Assembly: GCF_019599545.1 (NCBI RefSeq)
Contig: NZ_JAIEZV010000002.1
Coordinates: forward strand, 620,001 to 684,000
Length of the DNA stretch: 64,000 nucleotides
From: Halobacillus sp. Nhm2S1
GTDB taxonomy: Bacteria > Bacillota > Bacilli > Bacillales > Halobacillaceae
Direction of reading: 5' to 3'
Made by a program: the position numbers and the translations under genes. The notes under the pieces are model-generated. The model ran no database searches and was not told the DNA's origin. It saw only the letters and a program-made list of their open reading frames with translations. Below, piece by piece: positions 1 to 8,174 of the stretch (position 1 is its first letter; the number at the start of each line of letters is the position of its first letter).

Positions 1-1
1 C

Positions 2-1606
2 TATGCCTTACGATTAGAAATTTTTTATAACAAAGATGAAATATTGGAAGGTTATCTAAACACCATCTATTACGGCCACGGGGCTTATGGAATTGAAGCC
101 GCTAGCCGGCAGTATTTCAACAAACATGCGGCAGATCTTACTTTGACGGAAGCTTCCATGTTAGCCGGCATCCCAAAAGGCCCGACCTATTATTCGCCAC
201 TCGCAAACGCGGAACGAGCAGAAGCAAGACAGCAGCAAATCTTAGCTGAAATGGAACGGAACGGCTATATCACTTCCTCTGAAAAAAGAGCAGCCGTGGA
301 AGCGAGCATTTCCTATGCAGATGGTGAAGAAGATGAAACCCAGGAGATTGCTCCTTACTTTCAAGACCAAGTTGTTACCGAAGCGGCTCAGCTTCTTGAT
401 GTAGACAGAGAAAGTGTACAGACAGGCGGCTATCATATTCACACCACTTTAATTGAAGAGCATCAACGGATTCTTGAAGAACAGGTGAAAAGGACCATTC
501 CAGGAAGTGCAGAGATCCAAACCGCATCTGCGGTGATGGATAGCCATTCTGGAGCGATTACCGCCCTTGTCGGTGGTAAAGATTATGGAGAAAGTCCATT
601 CAACAGAGCCACCCAGGCGAAGCGTTCCGTCGGTTCAACCATCAAACCTTTTCTGTATTATGCAGCGCTCGCAGAAGGGTATTCCCCTGTCACGATGAAA
701 GAGACGCAGCCTATTGAAATTGAAGTGAAAGGTAAAAGTGAACCTTATATCCCTTCTAATTTCAACGACCAATATGCAGAGGAACCGATTTCCATGGCCC
801 AAGCCCTGGCCGTTTCCGATAATATTTATGCGGTGAAGACCCACATGGATATCGGACCGGAAAAGCTAGGAAAAACAATGAAGACGTTCGGTGTTGAGGA
901 GACGTTCAAACCACACCCGTCCCTTGCCTTGGGATACTCTTCCATCTCCCTTTTCGATATGGTCAGTGCCTATGGAAAAATGGTGAAAGGAACGGAATCC
1001 ATAGAAGGCCATACCATCGCTAAAATTACGGACCGGCATGGGAATGTTCTTTATGAGTACAAACCGACTTACAATAAAGATGATGCTGTCGATCGAGTGC
1101 GGGCATTCACCGTCACCCATATGATGACAGGAATGTTCGATCCGGTTTTAGACGCTGATTATGCATCGGTTACTGGGACTCCAATTAAAGGGAAGCTGAC
1201 ACGCATGTATGGAGGAAAGTCCGGCACCACCGACAACGACAGCTGGATGATCGGATTCAGTCCTCAATACGTCTCCGCTGTATGGGTCGGGTATGACGAA
1301 GGCAGCAAGCCGCTTGAAGGCTTCAATGACCATCGGTATGCAAAGGCTATCTGGGCGGATACGATGGAGAAAATACATGAGAATGAGCCTACAGCAGCCT
1401 TCATTCCACCCCCAGGAGTAAAAGGAGTCTACATTGATCCTGAAACCGGCTATGTTGCAGGCCCCAACTGTCCTCAGGAAAGATTAGTGTACATGGAAGA
1501 ATCCGATATACCTAAGGATGTTTGTGGCGGGGACGAAAGTAAAGATGTTGATGATGAATTCAAAGATGATCCATGGTTCAAAGATGTTGTTGATTGGTTC
1601 TTTTAA
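2..1606 (+). CDS. pbpG: Class A penicillin-binding protein, 5' end outside window (PbpG/PBP2d-like)
   Basis: Bifunctional peptidoglycan synthase: an N-terminal GT51 glycosyltransferase polymerises lipid II and a C-terminal transpeptidase cross-links the strands outside the membrane. The reading frame is open from base 2 with no start, so the membrane anchor and the first GT motifs lie upstream. The remaining GT part keeps the EGYLNTIYYGHGAYGIE and ASMLAGIPKGP motifs. The transpeptidase has the nucleophile motif S-T-I-K (near base 637), S-D-N (near 818) and K-S-G-T-T (near 1216). The C-terminus is a short acidic tail ending in WFKDVVDWFF. The assignment to PbpG (YwhE) rests on ywhD lying downstream, as in B. 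subtilis; the family is certain, the paralogue less so. The stop is followed directly by a 21-bp tandem array and a terminator. Confidence 0.9.
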   Translation, partial: YALRLEIFYNKDEILEGYLNTIYYGHGAYGIEAASRQYFNKHAADLTLTEASMLAGIPKGPTYYSPLANAERAEARQQQILAEMERNGYITSSEKRAAVEASISYADGEEDETQEIAPYFQDQVVTEAAQLLDVDRESVQTGGYHIHTTLIEEHQRILEEQVKRTIPGSAEIQTASAVMDSHSGAITALVGGKDYGESPFNRATQAKRSVGSTIKPFLYYAALAEGYSPVTMKETQPIEIEVKGKSEPYIPSNFNDQYAEEPISMAQALAVSDNIYAVKTHMDIGPEKLGKTMKTFGVEETFKPHPSLALGYSSISLFDMVSAYGKMVKGTESIEGHTIAKITDRHGNVLYEYKPTYNKDDAVDRVRAFTVTHMMTGMFDPVLDADYASVTGTPIKGKLTRMYGGKSGTTDNDSWMIGFSPQYVSAVWVGYDEGSKPLEGFNDHRYAKAIWADTMEKIHENEPTAAFIPPPGVKGVYIDPETGYVAGPNCPQERLVYMEESDIPKDVCGGDESKDVDDEFKDDPWFKDVVDWFF

Positions 1607-1620
1607 TGCTTTTCCGGTCG

Positions 1621-1757
1621 CTTTGGCGCGACTCATGCCTCCTTTGGCGCGACTCATGCCTCCTTTGGCGCGACTCATGCCTCCTTTGGCGCGACTCATG
1701 CCTCCTTTGGCGCGACTCATGCCTCCTTTGGCGCGACTCATGCCTCCTTTGGCGCGA
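1621..1757. repeat. 21-bp tandem repeat array, six full units plus an 11-nt partial
   Basis: The unit CTTTGGCGCGACTCATGCCT+C is repeated six times without any mismatch (1621-1746). A partial seventh unit (1747-1757) runs into the left arm of the pbpG terminator. Because 21 is divisible by three, the array is open in several frames, giving LARLMPP-like repeats on + and SRAKGGM-like repeats on -. None of these has a ribosome binding site or similarity outside the array. It lies wholly between the pbpG stop codon and its terminator, so it would form part of the pbpG mRNA 3' end. Confidence 0.97.
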
Positions 1758-1795
1758 AAGGTCATCCTCACATCGGATGACCTTTCGCTTTTTTT
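1754..1795 (+). terminator. Rho-independent terminator of pbpG
   Basis: A perfect 14-bp inverted repeat GCGAAAGGTCATCC / GGATGACCTTTCGC (1754-1767, 1775-1788) with a 7-nt loop is followed by a T-rich run. Its first bases are shared with the last partial unit of the tandem array. Confidence 0.93.
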
Positions 1796-1823
1796 AAGAA
1801 ACATTGGGGCAGCGTTCATCAGA

Positions 1824-1876
1824 AAATAAAAAAAGACAGAGAAAACGACCGGGGATAACCGGTCGCTTTCTCTGTC
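1824..1876 (-). terminator. Terminator for the leftward yolD-like gene
   Basis: The arms GACAGAGAAAACGACCGG (1835-1852) and CCGGTCGCTTTCTCTGTC (1859-1876) pair. The A-run to their left becomes a U-run on the minus strand. Confidence 0.88.
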
Positions 1877-1999
1877 CTAGTAAACATGTATAACCCATGT
1901 GTTACTTAATATATTACCCTTATCGCTAATTCGTCAAGATTGGGCGTCTGAATTCTTACACTTTTTTCATGAACATTTTGTGAACAAATCGTGAACACC

Positions 2000-2341
2000 T
2001 TACAAAATGGCAAGGTCAGCGATATCATCCAAGGGGATACGGATTGTCTCTTTTGTTTGTCCATCCACCCCCGTTACCATGTGATTGTTACGGTTCACAT
2101 GGGTCACCTTCATCCTTATGTCTTCATAATCGAAACCATTGTGGACTCTAACCTGGACAGTAAGATTGTCCGTTAGTGCCCTCTGCAAAAGAAAATCAAT
2201 CTCGACAGCTTTCTGTTCATCCATGATTCCTTTTTCTACCCGCTGGTCTTCTTTCCAAAGTTTTTTCACCATTTCTACATGCTCCGGTAACATGAGCGAT
2301 GTCCACTTGATCGTCCCGCGATCACGATTCCGGTTATCCAT
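2000..2341 (-). CDS. YolD-like family protein
   Basis: This 113-residue soluble protein carries the YolD-like pattern: N-terminal DRGTIKWTSLMLPEHVEML-type segment, an acidic helical middle, and a C-terminal half that reads like a short beta-domain (VTHVNRNNHMVTGVD...IRIPLDDIADL). In Bacillus, YolD-like genes often accompany a Y-family DNA polymerase (yqjW/uvrX) and are linked to DNA damage responses. No such polymerase is nearby, so this is an orphan copy. GGAGGG stands 8 nt before the ATG. It is followed by its own terminator and preceded by another, so it is probably monocistronic. The family call is good; the function is unknown. Confidence 0.8.
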   Translation of the reverse strand: MDNRNRDRGTIKWTSLMLPEHVEMVKKLWKEDQRVEKGIMDEQKAVEIDFLLQRALTDNLTVQVRVHNGFDYEDIRMKVTHVNRNNHMVTGVDGQTKETIRIPLDDIADLAIL

Positions 2342-2470
2342 TATTGGCTCCCTCCACCACGAACGTTTGTTCTTATTCTATCATAAAAGAGGGAATCGTA
2401 AACTGGAATTTTCATACTTACGAAAACCATCCGATGTCCACCCATATCCTTCTCTAGTCCAGAAAAGTAA

Positions 2471-2500
2471 AAAAAGTGGGAGTACACATCAGACTACTCC
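2471..2500 (-). terminator. Terminator overlapping the end of the 75-aa membrane protein gene
   Basis: On the minus strand GGAGTA and TACTCC (plus 2495-2500 and 2479-2484) form a hairpin followed by a long U-run (plus A-run 2469-2475). It overlaps the stop codon of the small membrane protein gene. Confidence 0.7.
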
Positions 2501-2721
2501 ATTTCTTTGTTTCCTGCGTTGGCTTTCTTCTGATATCCGAAAACGAAAATACAACTGACATAGATCACGAATGCGCCTGCAACAAACCATAGCCCTGATG
2601 TTAAATACTCATGGTCTGCATAAAACGACCATTTAAACAGGAAGTGAAGAATTCCTGAAATCAAACCCACAAAAGCAATTACCAAATGGAACACTACATC
2701 ATCTTCTAAAACCCTTTTCAT
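2494..2721 (-). CDS. Small membrane protein, two predicted helices, unknown function
   Basis: This 75-residue protein has two hydrophobic segments, about residues 9-30 and 40-62, and a charged lysine-rich tail. The start ATG is preceded by a GGAGAAA-type Shine-Dalgarno sequence. A terminator overlaps its stop codon. I do not recognise the family. It lies between the yolD-like gene and ywhD, all leftward, and nothing in the context assigns a role. Confidence 0.7.
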   Translation of the reverse strand: MKRVLEDDVVFHLVIAFVGLISGILHFLFKWSFYADHEYLTSGLWFVAGAFVIYVSCIFVFGYQKKANAGNKEME

Positions 2722-2821
2722 AGGAGTTTCTCCTTTCTTCTATGAGAAATCTAATTAGAAAGAGGGAAACCCTTCAGATTCCCCTCTCTCCGTATCGATG
2801 CTATGAGCTTTCCACCATGAA

Positions 2822-3364
2822 TTATTGTACACCCAGAGAGTCTTTTAGTTCCTGCGCCGTGTTCTCCCATAATTCTGGTTTAAAGTCACGCAGATATTCA
2901 CCAAGCAGCTTCTTGGACTTTTCATCAAGGTGATCGACGACAAAGCGCCCCTTCAAAGATTTATCCATATGATTCACATGTTCAGGCATCAATTTGTATC
3001 CGCGCTTGATGGACCTGTCCACGACAATCTCACTGGCAGCCACACCATGGTAACACGGCTTTCCTTCCTGATGATCCACCGTTACCCATGCAATCCAATA
3101 TTGCAGTCCGTTTTTAACCACTTCACGGTCCGTGATGAATTTAATACGTTTCTCTACCTTACTGCGCGCATGAAGCGCACCCATATCGACATAGGCTTCC
3201 TCTTCATTAGGATCCACAATGACCGGGGTCATATTTTCCAAACTGATGGAACCGACACCATATCCCCCATGACCATCGGTCGAATCATCTTTAATAATTG
3301 TGAATTGGTTCTTCTTTTTATCGTTGCTTTCACCTTTGTTTTTAAATTGATCGAACTCTTTCAT
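2822..3364 (-). CDS. ywhD: YwhD family protein
   Basis: Conserved Bacillaceae protein of unknown function, 180 residues from the chosen start. The segment FTIIKDDSTDGHGGYGVGSISLENMTPV and the later HARSKVEKRIKF, WIAWVTVD and LMPEHVNHMDKSLKGRF stretches are as I know them from YwhD. The reading frame is open farther upstream to 3478, but the ATG at 3364 has GAGGAGG about 8 nt before it, gives the usual family length and avoids overlap with the preceding GNAT gene. Neighbouring pbpG supports the name. The protein is soluble with no recognisable catalytic motif. Confidence 0.88.
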   Translation of the reverse strand: MKEFDQFKNKGESNDKKKNQFTIIKDDSTDGHGGYGVGSISLENMTPVIVDPNEEEAYVDMGALHARSKVEKRIKFITDREVVKNGLQYWIAWVTVDHQEGKPCYHGVAASEIVVDRSIKRGYKLMPEHVNHMDKSLKGRFVVDHLDEKSKKLLGEYLRDFKPELWENTAQELKDSLGVQ

Positions 3365-3446
3365 AAAGCGATCCTCCTCTTCGATCGTCCTCTTATTTTG
3401 TCCCATTTTAACATACAAAACAGTTCTTGTTAGAAGAGATGCTCCA

Positions 3447-4008
3447 TTATTGGTCAAACGTTTGTTTAACCTGCTCATATTCCTTTTTCAGCATGGAAAA
3501 AACGATGGTGTCCTGAAATCTCCCTCCATCAAAATCTGTTTCCCTTAACACTCCCTCTTCCCGGAAGCCGAATTTATTCAAGAGCTTGCGTGATCCCTCA
3601 TTTTCAGCAAAAATGTCGCCGACTATCCGGTTCAGCTTCAGTATGTCAAACCCATATGGGAGAACAGTACGGAAGACCGCCGTCATGATTCCTGTCTTTT
3701 GATACGCTGGATGAATGACAGCCCCCAATTCCGCTTTCCTATGCCAAACACTCCATTTGTGAAAGCGAAAAAATCCGATGCATCTGCCTTCCTCGTTCTC
3801 AATCACCCATGGAACTTTTTTGTTTGCGGAATCCAGCCAGCCTTTCTTCTACGTAAGCTTCCACCTCTCTCAAAGACAGAACGGGATGGGGAGTGATGTA
3901 CTTCATTGTATCTTGACGGCTCATGAACGGAAACAAAGAAGGAGCATCTGACACTTTCAGTCCTCGCAACTTTATCTTTTCCATTTCAAAGACAGGAATA
4001 TGGTTCAT
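3447..4008 (-). pseudogene. GNAT (RimJ/RimL-type) acetyltransferase split by a frameshift
   Basis: Two abutting reading frames make up one RimJ/RimL-like N-acetyltransferase of about 182 residues. The first (4008-3799) begins MNHIPVFEMEKIKLRGLKVSDAPSL; the second (to 3447) holds the acetyl-CoA binding half (ELGAVIHPAYQKTGIMTAVF) and the C-terminal NEGSRKLLNKFGFREEG motif. The break is at a run of six A on the coding strand (plus T-run 3816-3821). Dropping one A restores ...KQKVPWVIENEEGR, the expected family continuation. It is therefore either a recent one-base insertion or a sequencing error in a homopolymer. The ATG overlaps the permease stop (ATGA) and has GAGGAGG before it, so the gene was translationally coupled to the permease. 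Confidence 0.85.
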
Positions 4009-6029
4009 ATCGACTTCCTCCTATATCCATGGTCATCCCGAGACTCATCATCCCTCTTCTGTTCTGGCACAAAAACAAAATCACCTTCCTTGAGGGAATC
4101 AACTTTTCTTCCGCGCGTTTCCTTTCTACTAAAAATTTTCTTGATCCATGTATTCTGTTCTACAGGTACCCCAACACGACGCTGTTGTACTTCCTTGATT
4201 CCCTGGATGATCAACTGCATCGCAATAATGATAGCCATGAAACAAAGAAGCGTAGGAATGATGAGCCACCATCGCCCAGTCATCAACGAATCTTTGGCTG
4301 CTCCGATCATCCCGGACCATTCATAGGTGGTACTCGTTGGTGGGTCCGCCACAAAATCATAGCTGACTTTTGTCCCTCCAAAATAAATATCAAAAACACC
4401 CAGGTGGATGAAAATAAGCAGCGTCTGGATGAACTGCTGGCCAAAAATAATCCCCATACGGGCACTCAAGTGAGGCAGCAAATGCTTCCACAATAGATGA
4501 ACAGAACTGCCACCAAGGACCTTTGTACTCGTGACGAACTCCTCTTTCATGATCAATCTCATTTCATTTCCGAACAACGTCATGACAAGGGGGACAGCTA
4601 AAAGTGTCAAAATGATGCCCTGATATAGAATTCTTTCTGTTTCGGTGGTGGTAAACCCTCCAGGTGGCATCCACAACACCGGCCTCAACAGCAAAAAGGC
4701 AATGATCGTCATCGGTAAAAAGTGCATGCTGTCCACCAGTTTTTCAATAACAAGCTGTACCTTTTTAGGTAGAAAGAAAGCATAAGGAATAGCTAAAATA
4801 AATCCAATCGCCATTCGTAAGAAAGCAATGAGGAGCCCGAAAATGATGGTATATTTTGCACCAACAAGAATTTGGTCCAACACGCTAAAACCAAGAGGGT
4901 CGGTACCTAGAAACACATACTCTGGTGTGTGGGGCATCGAACTGACAAGCGTCCCTTCATCATCGTAGATCAGCCTGTATTGATCAATCAGCGGCTCCGC
5001 GGTCATGGTATAAGTGATACTTACGATGATGGCCCCCATAATAACTGTAAACCCTAAGAGGAACTTCATATTCTTAAAATGAGCCACGATTTCTGACAAC
5101 GCATAGGTAAACCACCCGCCGCCCCCTTTGAAGGAGACAGAACCTACAAAACTGTTCATACGGGTAGCCACTGCTTCGGACTTTTTCTCATCCTTAAACA
5201 GGAACAATTCAGTTCCTTGATAAATGATATAAAAAGGGGTAAACAGCATGAGAAGGATAAAGCTTGAAACAATCGGCCGAAAGTCATTGAGAAATGCCGT
5301 CGTAATCCCATTCATATTGAAGATATATTCAATAATCAACAAACTCGACAATGCCCCCCATACAATGATTTTAGAATGGTAGAACGCACTTTTGCCGATG
5401 TTCCGAGAAATATGTACACACAGTATGACAGCCTTCTCCAATCCTTTTCCCCTGGCCATTTGCACATAGGATTTCGTCCATTCTTCCTCGATCAATGCAA
5501 GAATTATTTTGTACATCGTCACCATGGGCAGGACGGCAATGGCGAGCATTGGAAGCAGGTAGACTTGCTCCCCCTGTCCAAGGGAAGCAATGGAAATAAC
5601 CAGGATGTCCGTTTGTTTATAAAACCAAACGATGAACAATTGTAAAGAAAAAGCCAACAATAAATCCGGCACGCTCTCAAGCACGCCAAGAATACGGTCA
5701 ACCACGGCTCGCAACCACCTCGGTAAGAATACAGTCAAGAATGCGCCTCCCAGGGCGAGAACGAATCCTAATAAAATCCCACCAAAAAAAACAGTCATAG
5801 AATATTGATAGGGATCCCATAAGTACTCAAGTATTGGCACAGGACGTCCCTTGAACAGATAGGTCCACTCCCCCGGGCTCCCGGCAAAAGCAAGCAGTTG
5901 GTTCAGCTCTTGCATGTAGTTTCCTACATCTAAAAATGCCCCCTGCCTGAACAACGCCGGTGAAGTGCTGATCAATAGGATTCCGACTATACCGAACACA
6001 TAGTATGCGAAAAATTTTATGACCCTCAT
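4005..6029 (-). CDS. Single-chain double permease of the oligopeptide/nickel ABC importer class
   Basis: Membrane protein of 674 residues carrying two Dpp/Opp-type permease domains in tandem. The N-terminal half (about 1-295) is DppB-like with an EAA loop YVQMARGKGLEKAVILCVHISRN. The C-terminal half (about 320-620) is DppC-like, with LGTDPLGFSVLDQILVGAKYT and a second EAA loop TSTKVLGGSSVHLLWKHLLPH, then a charged tail of about 50 residues. Such permeases normally are two genes. The ATG at 6029 is chosen because GGAGG lies 10 nt before it; a TTG at 6071 in the same frame has no such site. No ATPase or binding-protein gene is beside it, so it must share subunits encoded elsewhere. It is coupled to the GNAT gene by an ATGA overlap. 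Confidence 0.85.
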   Translation of the reverse strand: MRVIKFFAYYVFGIVGILLISTSPALFRQGAFLDVGNYMQELNQLLAFAGSPGEWTYLFKGRPVPILEYLWDPYQYSMTVFFGGILLGFVLALGGAFLTVFLPRWLRAVVDRILGVLESVPDLLLAFSLQLFIVWFYKQTDILVISIASLGQGEQVYLLPMLAIAVLPMVTMYKIILALIEEEWTKSYVQMARGKGLEKAVILCVHISRNIGKSAFYHSKIIVWGALSSLLIIEYIFNMNGITTAFLNDFRPIVSSFILLMLFTPFYIIYQGTELFLFKDEKKSEAVATRMNSFVGSVSFKGGGGWFTYALSEIVAHFKNMKFLLGFTVIMGAIIVSITYTMTAEPLIDQYRLIYDDEGTLVSSMPHTPEYVFLGTDPLGFSVLDQILVGAKYTIIFGLLIAFLRMAIGFILAIPYAFFLPKKVQLVIEKLVDSMHFLPMTIIAFLLLRPVLWMPPGGFTTTETERILYQGIILTLLAVPLVMTLFGNEMRLIMKEEFVTSTKVLGGSSVHLLWKHLLPHLSARMGIIFGQQFIQTLLIFIHLGVFDIYFGGTKVSYDFVADPPTSTTYEWSGMIGAAKDSLMTGRWWLIIPTLLCFMAIIIAMQLIIQGIKEVQQRRVGVPVEQNTWIKKIFSRKETRGRKVDSLKEGDFVFVPEQKRDDESRDDHGYRRKSI

Positions 6030-6093
6030 GTTCCTAGACCTCCACTCTACTTTCGGATTATGTTTTTTCAATTATCTGACATCCATTTTCAAT

Positions 6094-6119
6094 AAAAAAG
6101 GTGTACATGATTGTACACC
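6094..6119 (-). terminator. Terminator of ywgA
   Basis: GGTGTACA / TGTACACC (6100-6107, 6112-6119) with a TGAT loop. The A-run 6094-6099 gives U-tract on the minus strand. It separates ywgA from the permease, which therefore needs its own promoter. Confidence 0.85.
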
Positions 6120-6130
6120 TACATTTCATC

Positions 6131-6631
6131 TTAATGAATGGAACGCAAATATTCAATAAATTTCCATCCCTCATCAATATCTTCTTGTGTGTAATTTTGA
6201 GCGCTCTTGACCGTGAACACTTTTTCGGTGATCTCTTCTTTCGGCAAGTGCTCAAAGAAAAGCATGGTAGAAACCAGTTCAAGGAAACGCGAACTGCGTC
6301 CATTCATTTCTTCAATATGGACATTCAATGGTGGAAGATCCATTTCATAGTGGGTCAAAAAATCTCTCCCGCTATCGGTCAGCTCGTACCGGTATTGATA
6401 ATAATTCTTCTTTTCTTCTTTCGTTTCACTTATAAAACCCAGGTTACACATTTCTTCTATTCTCAACGTCAGCTCCTCTGAGTAGGGGCCATAAAAATGG
6501 AATTGGTAACGTTCTTCAAAAGGGATTTCACACTTTTTCAGTATGTAAATCATCTTCTGTAACTTCTTTCGGCCTACAATTTCATCGGTGCTTGAGAAAA
6601 ACTGCATCAACTTCGCATGATTCTCCAACAT
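6131..6631 (-). CDS. ywgA: YwgA family protein
   Basis: This 166-residue protein matches the YwgA family: an N-terminal segment LENHAKLMQFFSSTDEIVGRKKLQKMIYIL, a FHFYGPYSEEL motif and a winged-helix-like middle (LGFISETKEEKKNYYQYRYELTDSGRDFL). The first half resembles the helix-turn-helix part of antitoxin/transcription-associated proteins that dock on HD or YwqJ-type partners, but no function is established. It starts 13 nt after ywfO ends, in the same direction, so the two are most likely co-transcribed; ywfO-ywgA adjacency is also seen in B. subtilis. Confidence 0.85.
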   Translation of the reverse strand: MLENHAKLMQFFSSTDEIVGRKKLQKMIYILKKCEIPFEERYQFHFYGPYSEELTLRIEEMCNLGFISETKEEKKNYYQYRYELTDSGRDFLTHYEMDLPPLNVHIEEMNGRSSRFLELVSTMLFFEHLPKEEITEKVFTVKSAQNYTQEDIDEGWKFIEYLRSIH

Positions 6632-6644
6632 GGAGGTTCACTCC

Positions 6645-7940
6645 TTATCCAAACAAAATTTCCATAATCCGCTTCTTCGTTTTACTTCGATTCGACATTT
6701 CCTCAAGGCGATCGAGAGGAATGTACAATTTATGATCCGTCCGTTTTTTACCAGAAATCGATTCAACAATATCCGAAAGCCTGGACAGTTCCTTCAACTC
6801 GTCATTCGGCTGCAGAAGGTGAATGGGTAACCTCTCTCCTTCTTCCCCAGGACGATAGAAGTCGTACGGAAGATCTGAACTTGAGTCAACGACTAAATAA
6901 TAATCAGGGTTTAAACCCGCTTTAGTGAACAATTTGTATAGCTCCATCCATTCATTCATCTGGGAATTTGGATTGAACTCGATATATTTGAAAAGCTTCC
7001 GATTCACGAAACGATAGCATAAATCACTAAGGACCGTATCTTCTTCCTCCATCCATGTTTGGAAATAATAGAGGACGACCGCTTCATCCAACGCCAAATA
7101 TTCTTTAAGTGAAGGTTCACCGGAAAAGAAGGACAGGAAATGCACCGGTTTGAGTTTGAAACTGTATCCTTCTTCGTGCAGTTCCTTCGCACGGTGGAGA
7201 ATTTTAGTTAATATGACTTCCGCACTTCTCGTTACAGGGTGGAAATACACCTGCCAGTACATTTGGTAGCGACTCATAATATAATCTTCCACTGCATGCA
7301 TGCCACTCTCTTTGACGACGACCTGATCTTCCATCGGGCGCATGACACGAAGAATCCGTTCCATGTCAAAATGACCATAGCTGACGCCTGTAAAGTAAGC
7401 ATCCCGCTGCAAGTAATCCATACGGTCCGCATCAATTTGACTAGAAATCAAGCTCACGACGAGCTTGTTTTCGTAGGTTTTATTGATAACATCGGCCACT
7501 TTTTTTGGAAAACCTTTTTCCACTTTACTTAGAACTTTGTTCACTTCCGTATCTCCAAGTAAAATTGCCTGGGTAAAATCTTCATGATCAAGCTTGTACA
7601 CTTTTTCAAAGGAATGCGAAAAAGGTCCATGCCCAAGATCATGCAGAAGAGCCGCACAAAGACATAGCAACCGCTCCTCCTGATTCCAGTTCGGACGGTC
7701 CTTGAAGTTCTCGATGATCCTTCTCACAATTTCATAAACACCTAAGGAGTGGTTGAAACGGCTGTGTTCAGCTCCATGGAACGTCAAATAGGATGTGCCG
7801 AGCTGTTTGATTCTACGGAGTCTCTGAAATTCAGCTGTTCCGATCAAATCCCAAATCACCCGTTCTCGAACGTGGACATATCGATGTACGGGGTCTTTAA
7901 AAACCTTTTCTTCACTTAACTTCTCATCACGATAGACCAT
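6645..7940 (-). CDS. ywfO: HD-domain phosphohydrolase (dGTPase-like), YwfO
   Basis: HD-superfamily metal-dependent phosphohydrolase of 431 residues related to SAMHD1/dGTPases. The metal ligands are visible: H in AEHSRFNHSLGVYE, the HD pair in LLHDLGHGPFSHSFE and a later D in QIDADRMDYLQRDAYFTGVSYG. The C-terminal half is the all-helical extension of the YwfO family. Substrate is presumably a (d)NTP; this is from family knowledge and not shown here. The ATG at 7940 has AAAGGA 7 nt before it; an upstream TTG at 7964 in frame has none. Divergently oriented from lipL and followed by ywgA. Confidence 0.9.
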   Translation of the reverse strand: MVYRDEKLSEEKVFKDPVHRYVHVRERVIWDLIGTAEFQRLRRIKQLGTSYLTFHGAEHSRFNHSLGVYEIVRRIIENFKDRPNWNQEERLLCLCAALLHDLGHGPFSHSFEKVYKLDHEDFTQAILLGDTEVNKVLSKVEKGFPKKVADVINKTYENKLVVSLISSQIDADRMDYLQRDAYFTGVSYGHFDMERILRVMRPMEDQVVVKESGMHAVEDYIMSRYQMYWQVYFHPVTRSAEVILTKILHRAKELHEEGYSFKLKPVHFLSFFSGEPSLKEYLALDEAVVLYYFQTWMEEEDTVLSDLCYRFVNRKLFKYIEFNPNSQMNEWMELYKLFTKAGLNPDYYLVVDSSSDLPYDFYRPGEEGERLPIHLLQPNDELKELSRLSDIVESISGKKRTDHKLYIPLDRLEEMSNRSKTKKRIMEILFG

Positions 7941-7972
7941 CAGCTTGTCCTTTCTACACGACATTTTTATCT

Positions 7973-8047
7973 ATTATATACCTTAAATTCCGACAAAAAA
8001 ACATCTTGACAGACAGATATTGACAGGTATTCGACGGGAAACCTGTC
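7973..8047. promoter_or_regulatory. Shared upstream region of ywfO and lipL with paired repeats
   Basis: The interval holds a possible minus-strand -10 box TATAAT (plus 7973-7978) for ywfO with only a weak -35. It also holds two direct copies of TTGACAG and an inverted repeat GACAGGT / ACCTGTC (8022-8028, 8041-8047) spaced by 12 nt. The inverted repeat could be an operator or a weak hairpin. No known regulator motif was recognised. Confidence 0.35.
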
Positions 8048-8112
8048 TATAAGCGCTCTAACATTCGATATGAATTTTTTATCCAACAGAGAATTTTACA
8101 ATCGATCTTCCA

Positions 8113-8141
8113 TTCATGCAAGAGGCGAGTTTTGGTATAAT
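8113..8141 (+). promoter_or_regulatory. lipL: Candidate extended -10 promoter of lipL
   Basis: TATAAT at 8136-8141 is preceded by TGG, an extended -10 (TGn). A weak -35 (TTCATG, 8113-8118) lies 17 nt upstream. The predicted transcript would start near 8148 and reach the AAGGAG of lipL with a very short leader. Confidence 0.55.
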
Positions 8142-8174
8142 GGACGTTGCTACTCGAAAAGGAGAACGAATGCT

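Noticed and set aside
1621-1757. CRISPR array
   Set aside because: The units are contiguous and identical without spacers, and no cas gene is near.
1484-1829. Open frames on both strands through the 21-bp array (103, 111 and 67 residues)
   Set aside because: They are a by-product of a repeat length divisible by three. There is no ribosome binding site and the peptide is the repeat itself.
2822-3478. Long form of YwhD starting at 3478
   Set aside because: It would overlap the preceding GNAT gene; the ATG at 3364 has a strong site and the expected length.
3447-4008. Programmed -1 frameshifting at A-AAA-AAG in the GNAT gene
   Set aside because: The frame to be restored needs a +1 shift, which this heptamer does not give, and no stimulatory pseudoknot is evident.
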